In this document: in pieces, positions 16,994 through 25,591 of the stretch
Layout of the letters: each line of letters starts with the position of its first letter
How positions within the stretch are numbered: position 1 is the first letter of the stretch
DNA from: DATFMH01 sp035267045
GTDB lineage: Bacteria > Bacteroidota > Rhodothermia > Balneolales > DATFMH01
Direction: 5' to 3'
NCBI GenBank assembly: GCA_035267045.1
Contig: DATFMH010000016.1
Location: forward strand, 1 to 36,665
DNA: 36,665 nt
The notes under the pieces: model-generated
Seen by the model: only the letters and a program-made list of their open reading frames with translations
Database searches by the model: none
What the model was told of the DNA's origin: nothing
Position numbers and translations under genes: made by a program

Positions 16994-17182
16994 TCAAATA
17001 GTATGTGCTTTCAACTCCAGATACTCATCTTCTATTTCATTGAGTATGACCTGGATGGAATAGAGCTGGCCACGTAACTCGGAAGCTTTTTCAGGATTAG
17101 ATATCCCTATCTCCTCCACCATATCTTCGGTAAGCTTAATTTTACTTTCTACGTCGTCCGCCAAACATTCCGATAATTCCAT
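16994..17182 (-). CDS. small acidic helical protein, unknown function
   Basis: A 62-aa ORF, MELSECLADDVESKIKLTED..., rich in Glu, Asp and Leu, predicted all-helical and possibly coiled-coil (heptad-like Leu/Ile/Val in the second half, LRGQLYSIQVILNEIEDEYLEL). I recognise no family. Evidence that it is real: AAAGG lies 10 nt before the ATG (plus coordinates 17193-17197), it ends just before a terminator with a proper T-tract for this strand, and no competing gene overlaps it. It converges with the basic histone-like gene. An acidic partner for that protein is a speculative idea only. Confidence 0.6.
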   Translation of the reverse strand: MELSECLADDVESKIKLTEDMVEEIGISNPEKASELRGQLYSIQVILNEIEDEYLELKAHTI

Positions 17183-17538
17183 AATTTTTTACCTTTCTAA
17201 AATACTTTACCTGACATTATCCTTTGTTATAACAAGATCTTATTAATTAATGTTCCTCTTGTTATATAATCCGTTATAATAGCTTTTTACCGGATCAATA
17301 CATTATCTTATCTAAAGTCCTAATCCTATCAATACTTCTGTGCATATAGTTTAATTCATTTTTGAGCTATTATATTCTTCATCTACATTATTTAATACGA
17401 TATCCATTATTATTTATTACTCATATTTTTATTTATTCGCTTTTAAAACCAAATTCAAGAAGGCTTTGCAAAGCCTTCTACAACAAGCTACCTTATTTAT
17501 ACAATACCTTCATTTATTTTCTTATCTAATGTGCAGGC
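17183..17538. other. 356-nt AT-rich intergenic region
   Basis: This gap lies between divergent genes (the small acidic ORF, minus; the 2OG oxygenase, plus). It is very AT-rich, has no supportable ORF, and must contain both promoters. The only distinct structure is the perfect 22-bp palindrome at 17458-17479. Confidence 0.6.
17458..17479. repeat. perfect 22-bp palindrome (GGCTTTGCAAAGCC core)
   Basis: AGAAGGCTTTG (17458-17468) is followed directly by its exact reverse complement CAAAGCCTTCT (17469-17479), so the element is symmetric with no loop. Diverged relatives of the same core occur at 22637-22693. It lies 60 nt before the 2OG oxygenase start. It could be an operator, a dispersed repeat, or a mobile-element remnant; the sequence alone does not decide. 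Confidence 0.75.
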
Positions 17539-18162
17539 ATGCTGACAGATAGTGATAAAACGCAACGTTATAACATTTTGATCGATCAAATATCAGAGAC
17601 CGGCTGGGGGTACATTAACTCAATGTTTCCCGACGATTATCTGAGAGAACTTATTAATAAAGAACGGGAATTGTGGAATGAAGGGGCTTTTCACAGAGCT
17701 AAAGTTGGTATCGGCACTCATGAACAATTACGATCGGAAATAAGAACCGATCACGTATTGTGGTTAAATCAGGATAACCTGACACCAAAGCAGGAAATTT
17801 ACTGGAATGAAATTGATCGCTTAAGAAAACTGCTAAATGAAGCTTTTTATATCGGACTTAAAAAATTTGAAGCCCATTTTGCCATATATCCCCCCGGTTC
17901 TTTCTATAAAAAACATCTTGATCAATTTAAAAATGTAAATGAGAGGATCATATCCTGTATCCTCTACTTGAATGAAGATTGGAAATCTTCCTTTGGCGGA
18001 CAATTACGCATATTTACAAATGCGGATCACGAAGATGAATACATTGATATTGATCCATTACAAGGGACTTTTGTTTGTTTCAGAAGCGATCAGATTTATC
18101 ATGAAGTACTTCCCGCTAATAAAGAGCGTTTTAGTATAACCGGGTGGTTAAAAAAAGATTAG
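17539..18162 (+). CDS. 2-oxoglutarate/Fe(II)-dependent oxygenase (prolyl 4-hydroxylase type)
   Basis: The 207-aa protein has the double-stranded beta-helix metal site of 2OG-Fe(II) oxygenases: His126-x-Asp128 in FYKKHLDQF, distal His188 in QIYHEVLP, and Arg197 in ERFSITGWLKK, which binds 2-oxoglutarate. The block ISCILYLNEDWKSSFGGQLRIF is characteristic of the prolyl-4-hydroxylase-like (P4Hc, SM-20/EGL-9-like) branch. Members hydroxylate protein or small-molecule targets using O2 and 2-oxoglutarate. The target cannot be inferred here. There is no signal peptide. It is monocistronic, with AT-rich intergenic DNA on both sides. Confidence 0.88.
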   Translation: MLTDSDKTQRYNILIDQISETGWGYINSMFPDDYLRELINKERELWNEGAFHRAKVGIGTHEQLRSEIRTDHVLWLNQDNLTPKQEIYWNEIDRLRKLLNEAFYIGLKKFEAHFAIYPPGSFYKKHLDQFKNVNERIISCILYLNEDWKSSFGGQLRIFTNADHEDEYIDIDPLQGTFVCFRSDQIYHEVLPANKERFSITGWLKKD

Positions 18163-18287
18163 ATAATACGTAATTTTTATCCTTCCCATTCTTCACACAA
18201 TTTCTGTGTAAAATACACGTGATAGTTTTAAAGAATTATTTATCTTACAAATAATAAACTATGTAACGTTACTAAATCTATATATCT

Positions 18288-20066
18288 ATGGTCAAGAGAG
18301 TTACTGTTTTTTTACTATACCTATCATTTGTTGCATTACCATCTTTCGCAGCGAAGATCAACAACACGACGTCTGTTCAACCTATTTCCATTTCGGAAGC
18401 AAGAAAACAACCTGTCGGTTCAACGGTAACTATTGCCGGAAGAGTTTCAGTATCCGGACAACTGGGAGGTCCGGCATATATGCAAGATAGTACCGCCGGA
18501 ATTGCTTTATATGACAGTAACTTGTATTCAAGCATAGTAATTGGTGATACCCTTGTAGTTACCGGACAATTATCAGATTATCATGATTTACTTGAATTAA
18601 CGAACATCACGATTGTCTACCAGGGAAATAACCAGGTGATTCCACAGCCAATTGATATCACAACAAATACGATAACAGAATCTTTCGAAGGCCGGCTTAT
18701 CGCCATTAAACAAGCCACATACGGAAGTACCGGTACCTTTCAGGGTGACACAAACTACCAAATTAGTGATGCATCGGGTACCGCAGAAGTGCGTATTGAT
18801 AAAGATACCGATATACCAGGTAATAAAATTCCGGGTAATCCCACAACCATAGTAGGTGTTGTAGGAGAATATAATGGAGCTTATCAGATCCTGCCGCGGG
18901 ATATAAAAGATGCTGGCGCTGAATCATATTATGTCAACGGTGCTGATGTCCCCTTAGGCCAGACATTTGACGTCGCAACCTGGAATCTCGAATGGTTTGG
19001 TGCTGCAAATCAGGGGCCATCAGATGACAGTCTACAAATTGCCAATGTAGCCAATGTTTTAAAGAAAATGGACGCTGACCTTTACGCCGTTGAAGAAGTT
19101 AGTGATAATAACGCCTTCAAGAAGTTACTCTCATTATTACCTGGTTACCGGGGATTCGAAGCAAATTATAGTCAAACACAAAAAACAGCATTCATTTACA
19201 AAACGTCAACGATCGACTCATTATCATCCCGTTTATTAGAACCTGCACAATACGGCAGTTGGGATTATTACTGGGCCAATGGCCGTCCGCCTCTTGAATT
19301 CGTTTTTAATGCAACAATCAATGGTATTACGAAACAATTTTATGCTTTTGATATACATGCCAAGGCAATGAGTGATCCAACCAGTTATGATCGACGTGTT
19401 AATGCATCCAGGGATTTAAAAGACTATCTGGATAACAATATGAGCGCAGCTAACATTATTATCCTTGGTGATTATAATGATGATGTCGATGCTTCCATCT
19501 ATAATGATGCCGTATCTCCATACAGTAACTTCGTCCAGGACTCAACAAATTATAGAGTAGTTACAAGCCTGTTAAGTAAACGTAAAGAAGCTTCCACAAC
19601 CGGTTACGGTGAAATGATCGATCACATTACTATTTCCAACGAATTATATCCCGTATTCTTTGATAGTACGCAACAAGTTATTAATCCAACGTATATCAAT
19701 AATTATTCCTATACAACATCCGATCATTATCCGGTATGGGCAAGATTTAAATTTGATCTTCTGAGCAGCGTAAACGAAACACAACCCAACATTCCTGATA
19801 AAACTTACTTGAGTCAGAATTACCCTAACCCCTTTAACCCCACCACTAATATTCAGTTTACATTAAATGTAAGTCAGGCCGTTTCACTCGATGTATATAA
19901 CCTGCTGGGGCAAAAAGTTGCTGCACTGATTGATCATAAACATATGAGTTCGGGTGAACATACGGTCACATTCAATGCCAGCGGCTTACCGAGTGGTATT
20001 TATTTTTATCGCCTGGAACTGGCTTCAGGTAAAAATTTAACAAAGAAAATGACTTTGATGAAATAA
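18288..20066 (+). CDS. secreted endonuclease/exonuclease/phosphatase-family nuclease with OB-fold region and T9SS sorting domain
   Basis: A 592-aa exported protein with a signal peptide at about 1-22 (LPSFAAK). Residues about 30-210 look like two OB-fold-like segments (VTIAGRVSVSGQLGGPAYMQ; then YQISDASGTAEVRI ... VVGEYNGAYQILPRDI). Residues about 225-490 form an EEP (DNase I-like) domain with Asn233 (TWNLEWFG), Glu270 (AVEEV), His357 (FDIHAKA), Asp395/Asn397 (LGDYND), Asp445 (EMIDH) and Asp479/His480 (TSDHYPV), a complete active-site set. Residues about 508-592 are a type IX secretion C-terminal domain (LSQNYPNPFNPTTNIQF ... SGIYFYRLELASG). This suggests an extracellular or surface-bound nuclease, perhaps for DNA or phosphate scavenging. 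Its phosphatase versus nuclease specificity is not fixed by sequence. Confidence 0.9.
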   Translation: MVKRVTVFLLYLSFVALPSFAAKINNTTSVQPISISEARKQPVGSTVTIAGRVSVSGQLGGPAYMQDSTAGIALYDSNLYSSIVIGDTLVVTGQLSDYHDLLELTNITIVYQGNNQVIPQPIDITTNTITESFEGRLIAIKQATYGSTGTFQGDTNYQISDASGTAEVRIDKDTDIPGNKIPGNPTTIVGVVGEYNGAYQILPRDIKDAGAESYYVNGADVPLGQTFDVATWNLEWFGAANQGPSDDSLQIANVANVLKKMDADLYAVEEVSDNNAFKKLLSLLPGYRGFEANYSQTQKTAFIYKTSTIDSLSSRLLEPAQYGSWDYYWANGRPPLEFVFNATINGITKQFYAFDIHAKAMSDPTSYDRRVNASRDLKDYLDNNMSAANIIILGDYNDDVDASIYNDAVSPYSNFVQDSTNYRVVTSLLSKRKEASTTGYGEMIDHITISNELYPVFFDSTQQVINPTYINNYSYTTSDHYPVWARFKFDLLSSVNETQPNIPDKTYLSQNYPNPFNPTTNIQFTLNVSQAVSLDVYNLLGQKVAALIDHKHMSSGEHTVTFNASGLPSGIYFYRLELASGKNLTKKMTLMK

Positions 20067-20183
20067 TTCACAAAGGCACAATGAAAAAAAAGTGGTTTTG
20101 TATTAAAATGTCAGGAAGATAAAGGCTGAAAAGGTAACAGAACGAAAATAAATTCTATATACTGTATCCTGCTTTCTGTCCCG

Positions 20184-21485
20184 TCAATCATCGAAATGCT
20201 GTTCTCCGAGCTGACCTTCTGTACTTGCAACGGCTACTGAAACAGCGGCATCACCTGTTATGTTAACGGTGGTACGTAACATATCGAGAATTCTGTCCAC
20301 ACCAAGAATGAGGCCTATACCTTCCACCGGCACGTGTATCGCTTTAAGTACGATCACAAGCATGATGATGCCTGCCCCGGGAACCCCGGCAGCACCGATG
20401 GAGGCAAGAGTCGCTGTAATAACGATCGTTATCTGCTGATAGATATCAAGTCCAAGACCCAATGCCTGTGCTATGAAAACGGCGGCAACGGCCTGGTATA
20501 AACTCGTTCCATCCATATTAACGGTTGCTCCTACCGGCAAGACAAAACTGGAAACTTCTTCATGTACCCCCAGGTTCTTTTCAACCCTTTCCATAGTTAC
20601 CGGTAATGTGGCAACGCTTGAACTTGTACTGAATCCTAATAACATAGCCGGTCGTATCCCCTTGATGAAATCACGGAATTTCATTTGGCTGAAAATTTTG
20701 AATAATCCGCGGTAGACCACCATTAAGTGTATGAACAATCCGATGATCACGGTGAACATGTACCATCCCAAGGCATAGAGTAGTTCAAAAGCTTTATGCA
20801 AGTCATTACCTGCCAGGTCAACTATTAAAGCTGCCATCAAAGCAAAAACGCCGTATGGCGCCAACATCATGATATAGTCGACAATTTTTATGATCACATC
20901 GTTAAAACCATCGACGAGTTTTATAATCGGTTCACTTTTATCTTTGGAAATCTGTATGAGTCCGATGCCTATTAGTACCGCGACGAATACAATCTGCAGC
21001 ATTTCTCCATTATCGGAAGCGGCAGCAAAAAAATTCTTGGGTACAATTTCTACCAATGGCTCTAAAGGTCCGCGATGCAATACACTTTCAGCGGATTTAC
21101 TTCTTTCACTAACATTCTCCTTATAACTGGACATCAACTGCTCACGGGTTTGAGCAGGAAGCACTTTACCGGGTTGAATAATATTAACAGCTGTTAAACC
21201 AATCGTTATGGCAAGTACGGTAGTCGTAAGGTAGATTGCAATTGTCTTTGTACCCATCCGCGATAATTTACGGATATCACTCAAACTGGTAATACCAACA
21301 ATCAAGGATGTCATGACCAGTGGAACAGCTATAAGTTCCAGTAATCGAACGAAGATTGTCCCAAAAGGTTTGATCCAGTATTCCGTAAATTGATTAAATC
21401 CGGCCTGACTTGCTAATAAGCCCCATAACAGGCCTAAGATTAAACCGATTATAATTTGCCAATGCAATTTTCTGTACCAAGACAT
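20184..21485 (-). CDS. dicarboxylate/amino acid:cation symporter (DAACS family)
   Basis: A 433-aa multi-pass inner-membrane transporter of the GltP/DctA family, which imports glutamate, aspartate or C4-dicarboxylates with Na+ or H+. The serine-rich re-entrant hairpin FSTSSSVATLPV (285-296) and the substrate/cation motif NMDGTSLYQAVAAVF (323-337) are both intact. The N-terminus SWYRKLHWQIIIGLILGLL is typical. It is the last gene of a tight three-gene unit: the DUF92 gene ends 11 nt upstream. The substrate (amino acid or dicarboxylate) is not determined. It has no obvious metabolic partner in the window. Confidence 0.93.
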   Translation of the reverse strand: MSWYRKLHWQIIIGLILGLLWGLLASQAGFNQFTEYWIKPFGTIFVRLLELIAVPLVMTSLIVGITSLSDIRKLSRMGTKTIAIYLTTTVLAITIGLTAVNIIQPGKVLPAQTREQLMSSYKENVSERSKSAESVLHRGPLEPLVEIVPKNFFAAASDNGEMLQIVFVAVLIGIGLIQISKDKSEPIIKLVDGFNDVIIKIVDYIMMLAPYGVFALMAALIVDLAGNDLHKAFELLYALGWYMFTVIIGLFIHLMVVYRGLFKIFSQMKFRDFIKGIRPAMLLGFSTSSSVATLPVTMERVEKNLGVHEEVSSFVLPVGATVNMDGTSLYQAVAAVFIAQALGLGLDIYQQITIVITATLASIGAAGVPGAGIIMLVIVLKAIHVPVEGIGLILGVDRILDMLRTTVNITGDAAVSVAVASTEGQLGEQHFDD

Positions 21486-21496
21486 ATGCCCCTCTT

Positions 21497-22324
21497 TTAT
21501 AAAATATTATATAGTATCAGCGCGGTAATCGCTCCTAATCCAATAGCTGACCAATTGACTACATTGTTTCCGAATGTTAGTTCATCAACAGAAAAGGCTG
21601 GAATATAAAAAGTTTTCTTTCGGAATTGAAAAATTGCCCCAAGAAAAGAATCGATAAAACAACCGACAAAACCTGAGATAATTATAATCAGGAATATCAT
21701 ATTAGGCTCAAGACGTGTAAAAGCCATATAAACGGCACCAATTAAACTACTTCCCAAAGCTGCCGCGATAGTTCCGTACAGACTAACTCCTCCATCCTCA
21801 CCGACTTTTACGGGTTTGAAGTTAGTGATCAATATTGTTTTGGCTTTTTTGAAAAGCGTTCCTACTTCGGTAGCCCAGGTATCAGCATTTGCAGCGGCAA
21901 TGGATGCCACAGCTGTTATAAACCATATGGGTGATTTAAATATAAAATATAATATCAGGAAGAATATGAACCAGAATCCGTTTGCCCAAACCTGTAACCC
22001 ATCCCTTCTGTCTCCCAAATGATATGGATTTTCTTTCCTTCTGATTTTAAAACCGTTCAATTTGCTTAACCAACTACCAGTAACAAAAAAAACGAGTAAT
22101 ATAATTGTGGCTTTAATTCCTCCTATACCATAAGTATAGGTGCCAAGGATAATTGCGGCTCTTGCGCCATCGAGGGTAAGCCAGTTAAACAGGAAAGCAA
22201 TTGTACAAATACCAACAGATAAACCGACCGCCGCTACTATACGCCATTGTTCATAACCATTAGCCACGATGACGAATAGCAATAATAAAATGAAGATAAA
22301 CAGGTAATTTAGCAGTCTGTCCAA
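21497..22324 (-). CDS. DUF92 family integral membrane protein
   Basis: A 275-aa protein with about seven hydrophobic segments and the DUF92 signature: LTLDGARAAIILG near residue 50, AAANADTWATEVGTL near 145, and VGEDGGVSLYGTIAAALGS near 170. The family includes eukaryotic TMEM19 and plant VTE6, which phosphorylates phytyl phosphate in tocopherol synthesis, so a role with an isoprenoid or lipid phosphate is possible. For bacterial members this is not established to my knowledge. It is the middle gene of a compact unit, 20 nt after the DUF3098 gene and 11 nt before the symporter. Confidence 0.87.
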   Translation of the reverse strand: MDRLLNYLFIFILLLLFVIVANGYEQWRIVAAVGLSVGICTIAFLFNWLTLDGARAAIILGTYTYGIGGIKATIILLVFFVTGSWLSKLNGFKIRRKENPYHLGDRRDGLQVWANGFWFIFFLILYFIFKSPIWFITAVASIAAANADTWATEVGTLFKKAKTILITNFKPVKVGEDGGVSLYGTIAAALGSSLIGAVYMAFTRLEPNMIFLIIIISGFVGCFIDSFLGAIFQFRKKTFYIPAFSVDELTFGNNVVNWSAIGLGAITALILYNIL

Positions 22325-22344
22325 TGCAACTATCCAGAGCTATT

Positions 22345-22608
22345 TTATGAATGGGTGTCTTCCTGGAGTTTCTTATTGGGTTTCATTATGGCATATATAA
22401 TCTCAGCATAGCCGGCTACAATAACGACTGGTGAAATATATAATGAAATGAAGCCATTGACATTATTTTCAAGGTACATTGCCAAAAATCCGGCAACTAC
22501 CAAAATCAAACCCAGAATTATTAATTTATAGTTGTCTTCTCCAAATAACATTTCATTGGAGTGACGTTTTTTTCTTTGCGATTTTCTACTTCTATTCGAT
22601 TTACTCAT
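22345..22608 (-). CDS. DUF3098 family small membrane protein
   Basis: An 87-aa protein with a very basic N-terminus (SKSNRSRKSQRKKRHSNE), then LFGEDNYKLIILGLILVVAGFLAMY and a second hydrophobic segment (YISPVVIVAGYAEIIYAIM). This two-helix pattern and the GxxNYKLIxLG segment match DUF3098, found in Bacteroidota and relatives, often near ftsX and bacA/uppP. Here it instead heads an operon with DUF92 and a symporter. Its function is unknown. It is divergent from maf across 363 nt. Confidence 0.75.
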   Translation of the reverse strand: MSKSNRSRKSQRKKRHSNEMLFGEDNYKLIILGLILVVAGFLAMYLENNVNGFISLYISPVVIVAGYAEIIYAIMKPNKKLQEDTHS

Positions 22609-22971
22609 GTTTAATTACCTGTTAATTTATTTTCTGGAAGGCTTTGCCAAACTGTTCTTTTGCCCAATATCCCGGGCTTTGCAAAGTTCTTCTGTTGATA
22701 AAATAGATATGTAGTCTTATTAATAAAAATTAAGGTAAATAATTATTAGGACAAACGAATAACGAGAAAGTTAGTATTCAATTATACAGTCTTTAACTGC
22801 ATCTTTCAACGGTTAATGTAATTAATACCTATTATTGACTTTCATTTAATACCATAACACCCCAAAAGCCCGTTTTAACAGTAATATCCATGCCCGAAAT
22901 TGAGGGTAGATTTTAGTGAAACTATACAATACGTTTAGAAATAAATTGTAACAACTAAACAAACAGATATC
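22609..22971. other. 363-nt intergenic region between divergent operons
   Basis: An AT-rich gap between the DUF3098 gene (minus) and maf (plus). It contains the diverged GGCTTTGCAAAG elements at 22637-22693. Otherwise I see no ORF, RNA gene or clear promoter hexamers. Both operon promoters must lie here. Confidence 0.6.
22637..22693. repeat. two diverged copies of the GGCTTTGCAAAGCC element
   Basis: GAAGGCTTTGCC followed by AAACTGTTCTT begins the region, and GGGCTTTGCAAAGTTCTTCT ends it (22674-22693). Both resemble the perfect palindrome at 17458-17479: the second keeps GGCTTTGCAAAG and the terminal TTCT, the first keeps AAGGCTTTGC. It lies just upstream of the DUF3098 gene. Confidence 0.5.
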
Positions 22972-23586
22972 TTGAAACCAATAATCCTTGCATCGCAGAG
23001 TCCACGCAGACGTGCTTTATTGTCACAGATAAATCTAAGTTTCACCGTTCATCCGAGCAATATCAGTGAAGATAATAATCAGAACCTGTCTCCGGTAGAT
23101 CTTGTTATGAAACTGGCGCGTCAAAAAGCTATGGACATCGCCCAAAATTACCGGTCGACATTAGTCATTGGCGCTGATACTATAGTTGTTCATAATGACG
23201 AAATTCTTGGTAAACCCGGTGATAATTACGAGGCGAGCCTATTACTAAAAAGATTAAGTGGTGATACTCACGAAGTATACAGTGGTGTTTGTCTTGTACT
23301 AACCGATCCGCATAAGTCGGCCGGTAAGACAACAACTTTTTATGAGCGAACAGAAGTAACATTTGCCAATTTAAGTGAGCAGGAGATTGATGATTACATA
23401 AAGACCGGAAGCCCGATGGATAAAGCGGGCGCTTATGGCATACAGGATGATTGGGGTTCTCTATTTGTTAAAAAAATCCAGGGTGATTATTATAATGTAG
23501 TGGGTTTTCCTTTACAAAAATTTTATTCCGTACTAAAAGAATTCGCTCCTGAATACCTGCCTTCGGCTATTCTGGAAGACAATTAA
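22972..23586 (+). CDS. maf: Maf-family nucleoside triphosphate pyrophosphatase
   Basis: A 204-aa protein with all the Maf motifs: LASQSPRRRALL (6-17), the catalytic Asp69 in VIGADTIVVHNDEILGKPGD, RLSGDTHEVYSGV, and TGSPMDKAGAYGIQ. Maf proteins hydrolyse dTTP, UTP or modified pyrimidine/purine triphosphates to monophosphates and are linked to house-cleaning of the nucleotide pool and to septum inhibition. The motif set fits the dTTP/UTP (YhdE) subgroup. The start is a TTG, since no in-frame ATG lies before the conserved N-terminal motif. The next gene starts 1 nt after its stop, so they form an operon. Confidence 0.92.
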   Translation: MKPIILASQSPRRRALLSQINLSFTVHPSNISEDNNQNLSPVDLVMKLARQKAMDIAQNYRSTLVIGADTIVVHNDEILGKPGDNYEASLLLKRLSGDTHEVYSGVCLVLTDPHKSAGKTTTFYERTEVTFANLSEQEIDDYIKTGSPMDKAGAYGIQDDWGSLFVKKIQGDYYNVVGFPLQKFYSVLKEFAPEYLPSAILEDN

Positions 23587-23587
23587 T

Positions 23588-25591
23588 ATGAGCCAAAATC
23601 GTATAAGATGGATTTATAGGTGTATTGGTATAGCTGTTTGCCTTATTGGCATATTATTGAGCTATACCTCAGAGGCACAAGCCCAAATAGGTCAGCAATA
23701 TCAACTTGCTGACCAATTTATGCAAGAGGGTAAATATGAGAAGGCTTATAACATTTTAAGTGATTTACTTGAGAAGTTTCCCAATTCATACCCGGTTTAC
23801 GATCATGCCATTACCTGTCTCATACATCTGAAAAAATATAATCAAGCCATCTCCATCACCAAAAAGCACCTTGGTAAAAATTATAAAAATGTCGTGATGG
23901 CTGTCCGGCTTGGGAAAATATATCATATGGCCGGTGATACGGCCAGGGCCTTTAAAGTATGGCATCAAACGCTTCAACAAAATGATAAACAGGTTCAGAC
24001 ATACCGATACCTCGCAGAGACCATGCAACAGAGCCGGGAATATGATGAAGCGACACGCATTTATAAGACAGCAAGGAAAAGGTTCAATAATCCTCAACTT
24101 TTTCTATACGAGATGGCTGTCAATTATCTGCAAGCCGGTAAAAATGAGGAGGCCATTGACGAATTTTTACACCTGATAAAAACGGATAATAGCCGTCTTG
24201 AATTCGTTGAGCAACAGTTGAGAAGATATAACGATGAGTATATTTACAATTCGGCTATTCAGGCTACTGAAAATGCCGATCAAAGGTTCAGCACCGATAA
24301 GAGTTATCAAATTTCTTTAAAAAGATTATTGGTATGGCTTTATCTTCAAACAGGCAAAGACAGACTGGCATTAAACACGGCTAAAAAACTTGAAGCCATG
24401 GTAAAATCGGGAAACTACCCGGTTTTCGATGTTGCGGAGAAGCTTAAATCGAATAATAAATTCAAGCTGGCCTCGGAAGCATTTTCATATTATTCACAAA
24501 AACAGAACCATCCGCTTACAGCCCGAAGCCTCGAAGAAGATGCCCGACTGGATATCCGGTGGGCACAATACCTGAATGATTATAACATCGATTTCAGCAA
24601 TCGTATCGATTCGCTTTATCATCAGGCGTTTCAAACCATTCATCATATCACACAACACTATCCCGGATATCAAAGAATGCCTCAGATCCTAACGTTAGAG
24701 GCGGAATTGGCCCTTAATCATATTAAAGATCTGAAAGCAGCACAAAAGTACGTTGCTCAACTTCAAAACACTCCACAAAACAAAAATTCACAAAAGTTAG
24801 TCAATTACCTAAAGGGACGTATTTTATTAACCGAGGGTAATTTTAATCGTGCGCGTATCTATCTCACACGAAGTAATAAGGCAGCACACAGCGGCCCTTT
24901 AGCGGATAAAACCCGATACTATTTGAGTCTGACTGATTTTTATGCCGGCGATTATGATTTTGCCAATATTCAGATTAGAACTCTTGAAAAAGTACATACT
25001 TCCCTTTATGCTAACGATGCCCTGCAACTACGCATATGGATTCAGGATGGTAAAAACCGTGATTCCACCTATACCGAGTTGAACTCATTTGCGAAAGCGC
25101 AATTTCTTGTTGCTCAGGGTCAGGTTAATCAAGCTTTGGACACTCTATATAAATACGTGTTAGTCCCGTCATATCATCCCCTTAAAGACGACATGGTACT
25201 CTATTCCGTTAAATTGTTACGGGATGAGCATCCTCTTACCGCATTTTTAGTGGCTGATAAATATCTTGAGAATGAGTATTACAGGGGACCTTTAAAAGAA
25301 CGTTTGCTATGGGAAAGGGCACAACTGGCATCCCGTATCCATTCGAATAAATCATTACAAAAGAAATTACTAAAGTCGGATTACAAACCTGAATTACCTG
25401 AATATATCCTCCAAAAAAAACGAGATTTTTTCAACGATAAAGTAAAAAAACGATTGATATCGACTACCCGCGAAGGTAAAGATGTTATATCTTTATACGA
25501 GCAAATTATCATACATTATCCCAGGGGTTTTTACGCTGAATTTGCCCGTAACCAGATCCGGCAAATCCAACAGGAAGATCAGGCATCATGA
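23588..25591 (+). CDS. exported tetratricopeptide-repeat protein
   Basis: A 667-aa protein with an N-terminal signal segment (about 1-33, CIGIAVCLIGILLSYTSEAQA). A run of TPR-like helical pairs covers about 35-200: QYQLADQFMQEGKYEKAYNI, HLKKYNQAISITKK, MAGDTARAFKVWHQ, QSREYDEATRIYKTA, QAGKNEEAIDEFLH. Further degenerate repeats run to the C-terminus (KGRILLTEGNFNRARIYL, YLSLTDFYAGDYDFANIQI). It is probably a periplasmic scaffold. It begins 1 nt after maf, and its stop overlaps the next start by 4 nt (ATGA), so the three are translated together. In Bacteroidota and relatives a similar TPR gene sits next to the 'asparagine synthetase B'-like gene. The function is unknown. Confidence 0.85.
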   Translation: MSQNRIRWIYRCIGIAVCLIGILLSYTSEAQAQIGQQYQLADQFMQEGKYEKAYNILSDLLEKFPNSYPVYDHAITCLIHLKKYNQAISITKKHLGKNYKNVVMAVRLGKIYHMAGDTARAFKVWHQTLQQNDKQVQTYRYLAETMQQSREYDEATRIYKTARKRFNNPQLFLYEMAVNYLQAGKNEEAIDEFLHLIKTDNSRLEFVEQQLRRYNDEYIYNSAIQATENADQRFSTDKSYQISLKRLLVWLYLQTGKDRLALNTAKKLEAMVKSGNYPVFDVAEKLKSNNKFKLASEAFSYYSQKQNHPLTARSLEEDARLDIRWAQYLNDYNIDFSNRIDSLYHQAFQTIHHITQHYPGYQRMPQILTLEAELALNHIKDLKAAQKYVAQLQNTPQNKNSQKLVNYLKGRILLTEGNFNRARIYLTRSNKAAHSGPLADKTRYYLSLTDFYAGDYDFANIQIRTLEKVHTSLYANDALQLRIWIQDGKNRDSTYTELNSFAKAQFLVAQGQVNQALDTLYKYVLVPSYHPLKDDMVLYSVKLLRDEHPLTAFLVADKYLENEYYRGPLKERLLWERAQLASRIHSNKSLQKKLLKSDYKPELPEYILQKKRDFFNDKVKKRLISTTREGKDVISLYEQIIIHYPRGFYAEFARNQIRQIQQEDQAS

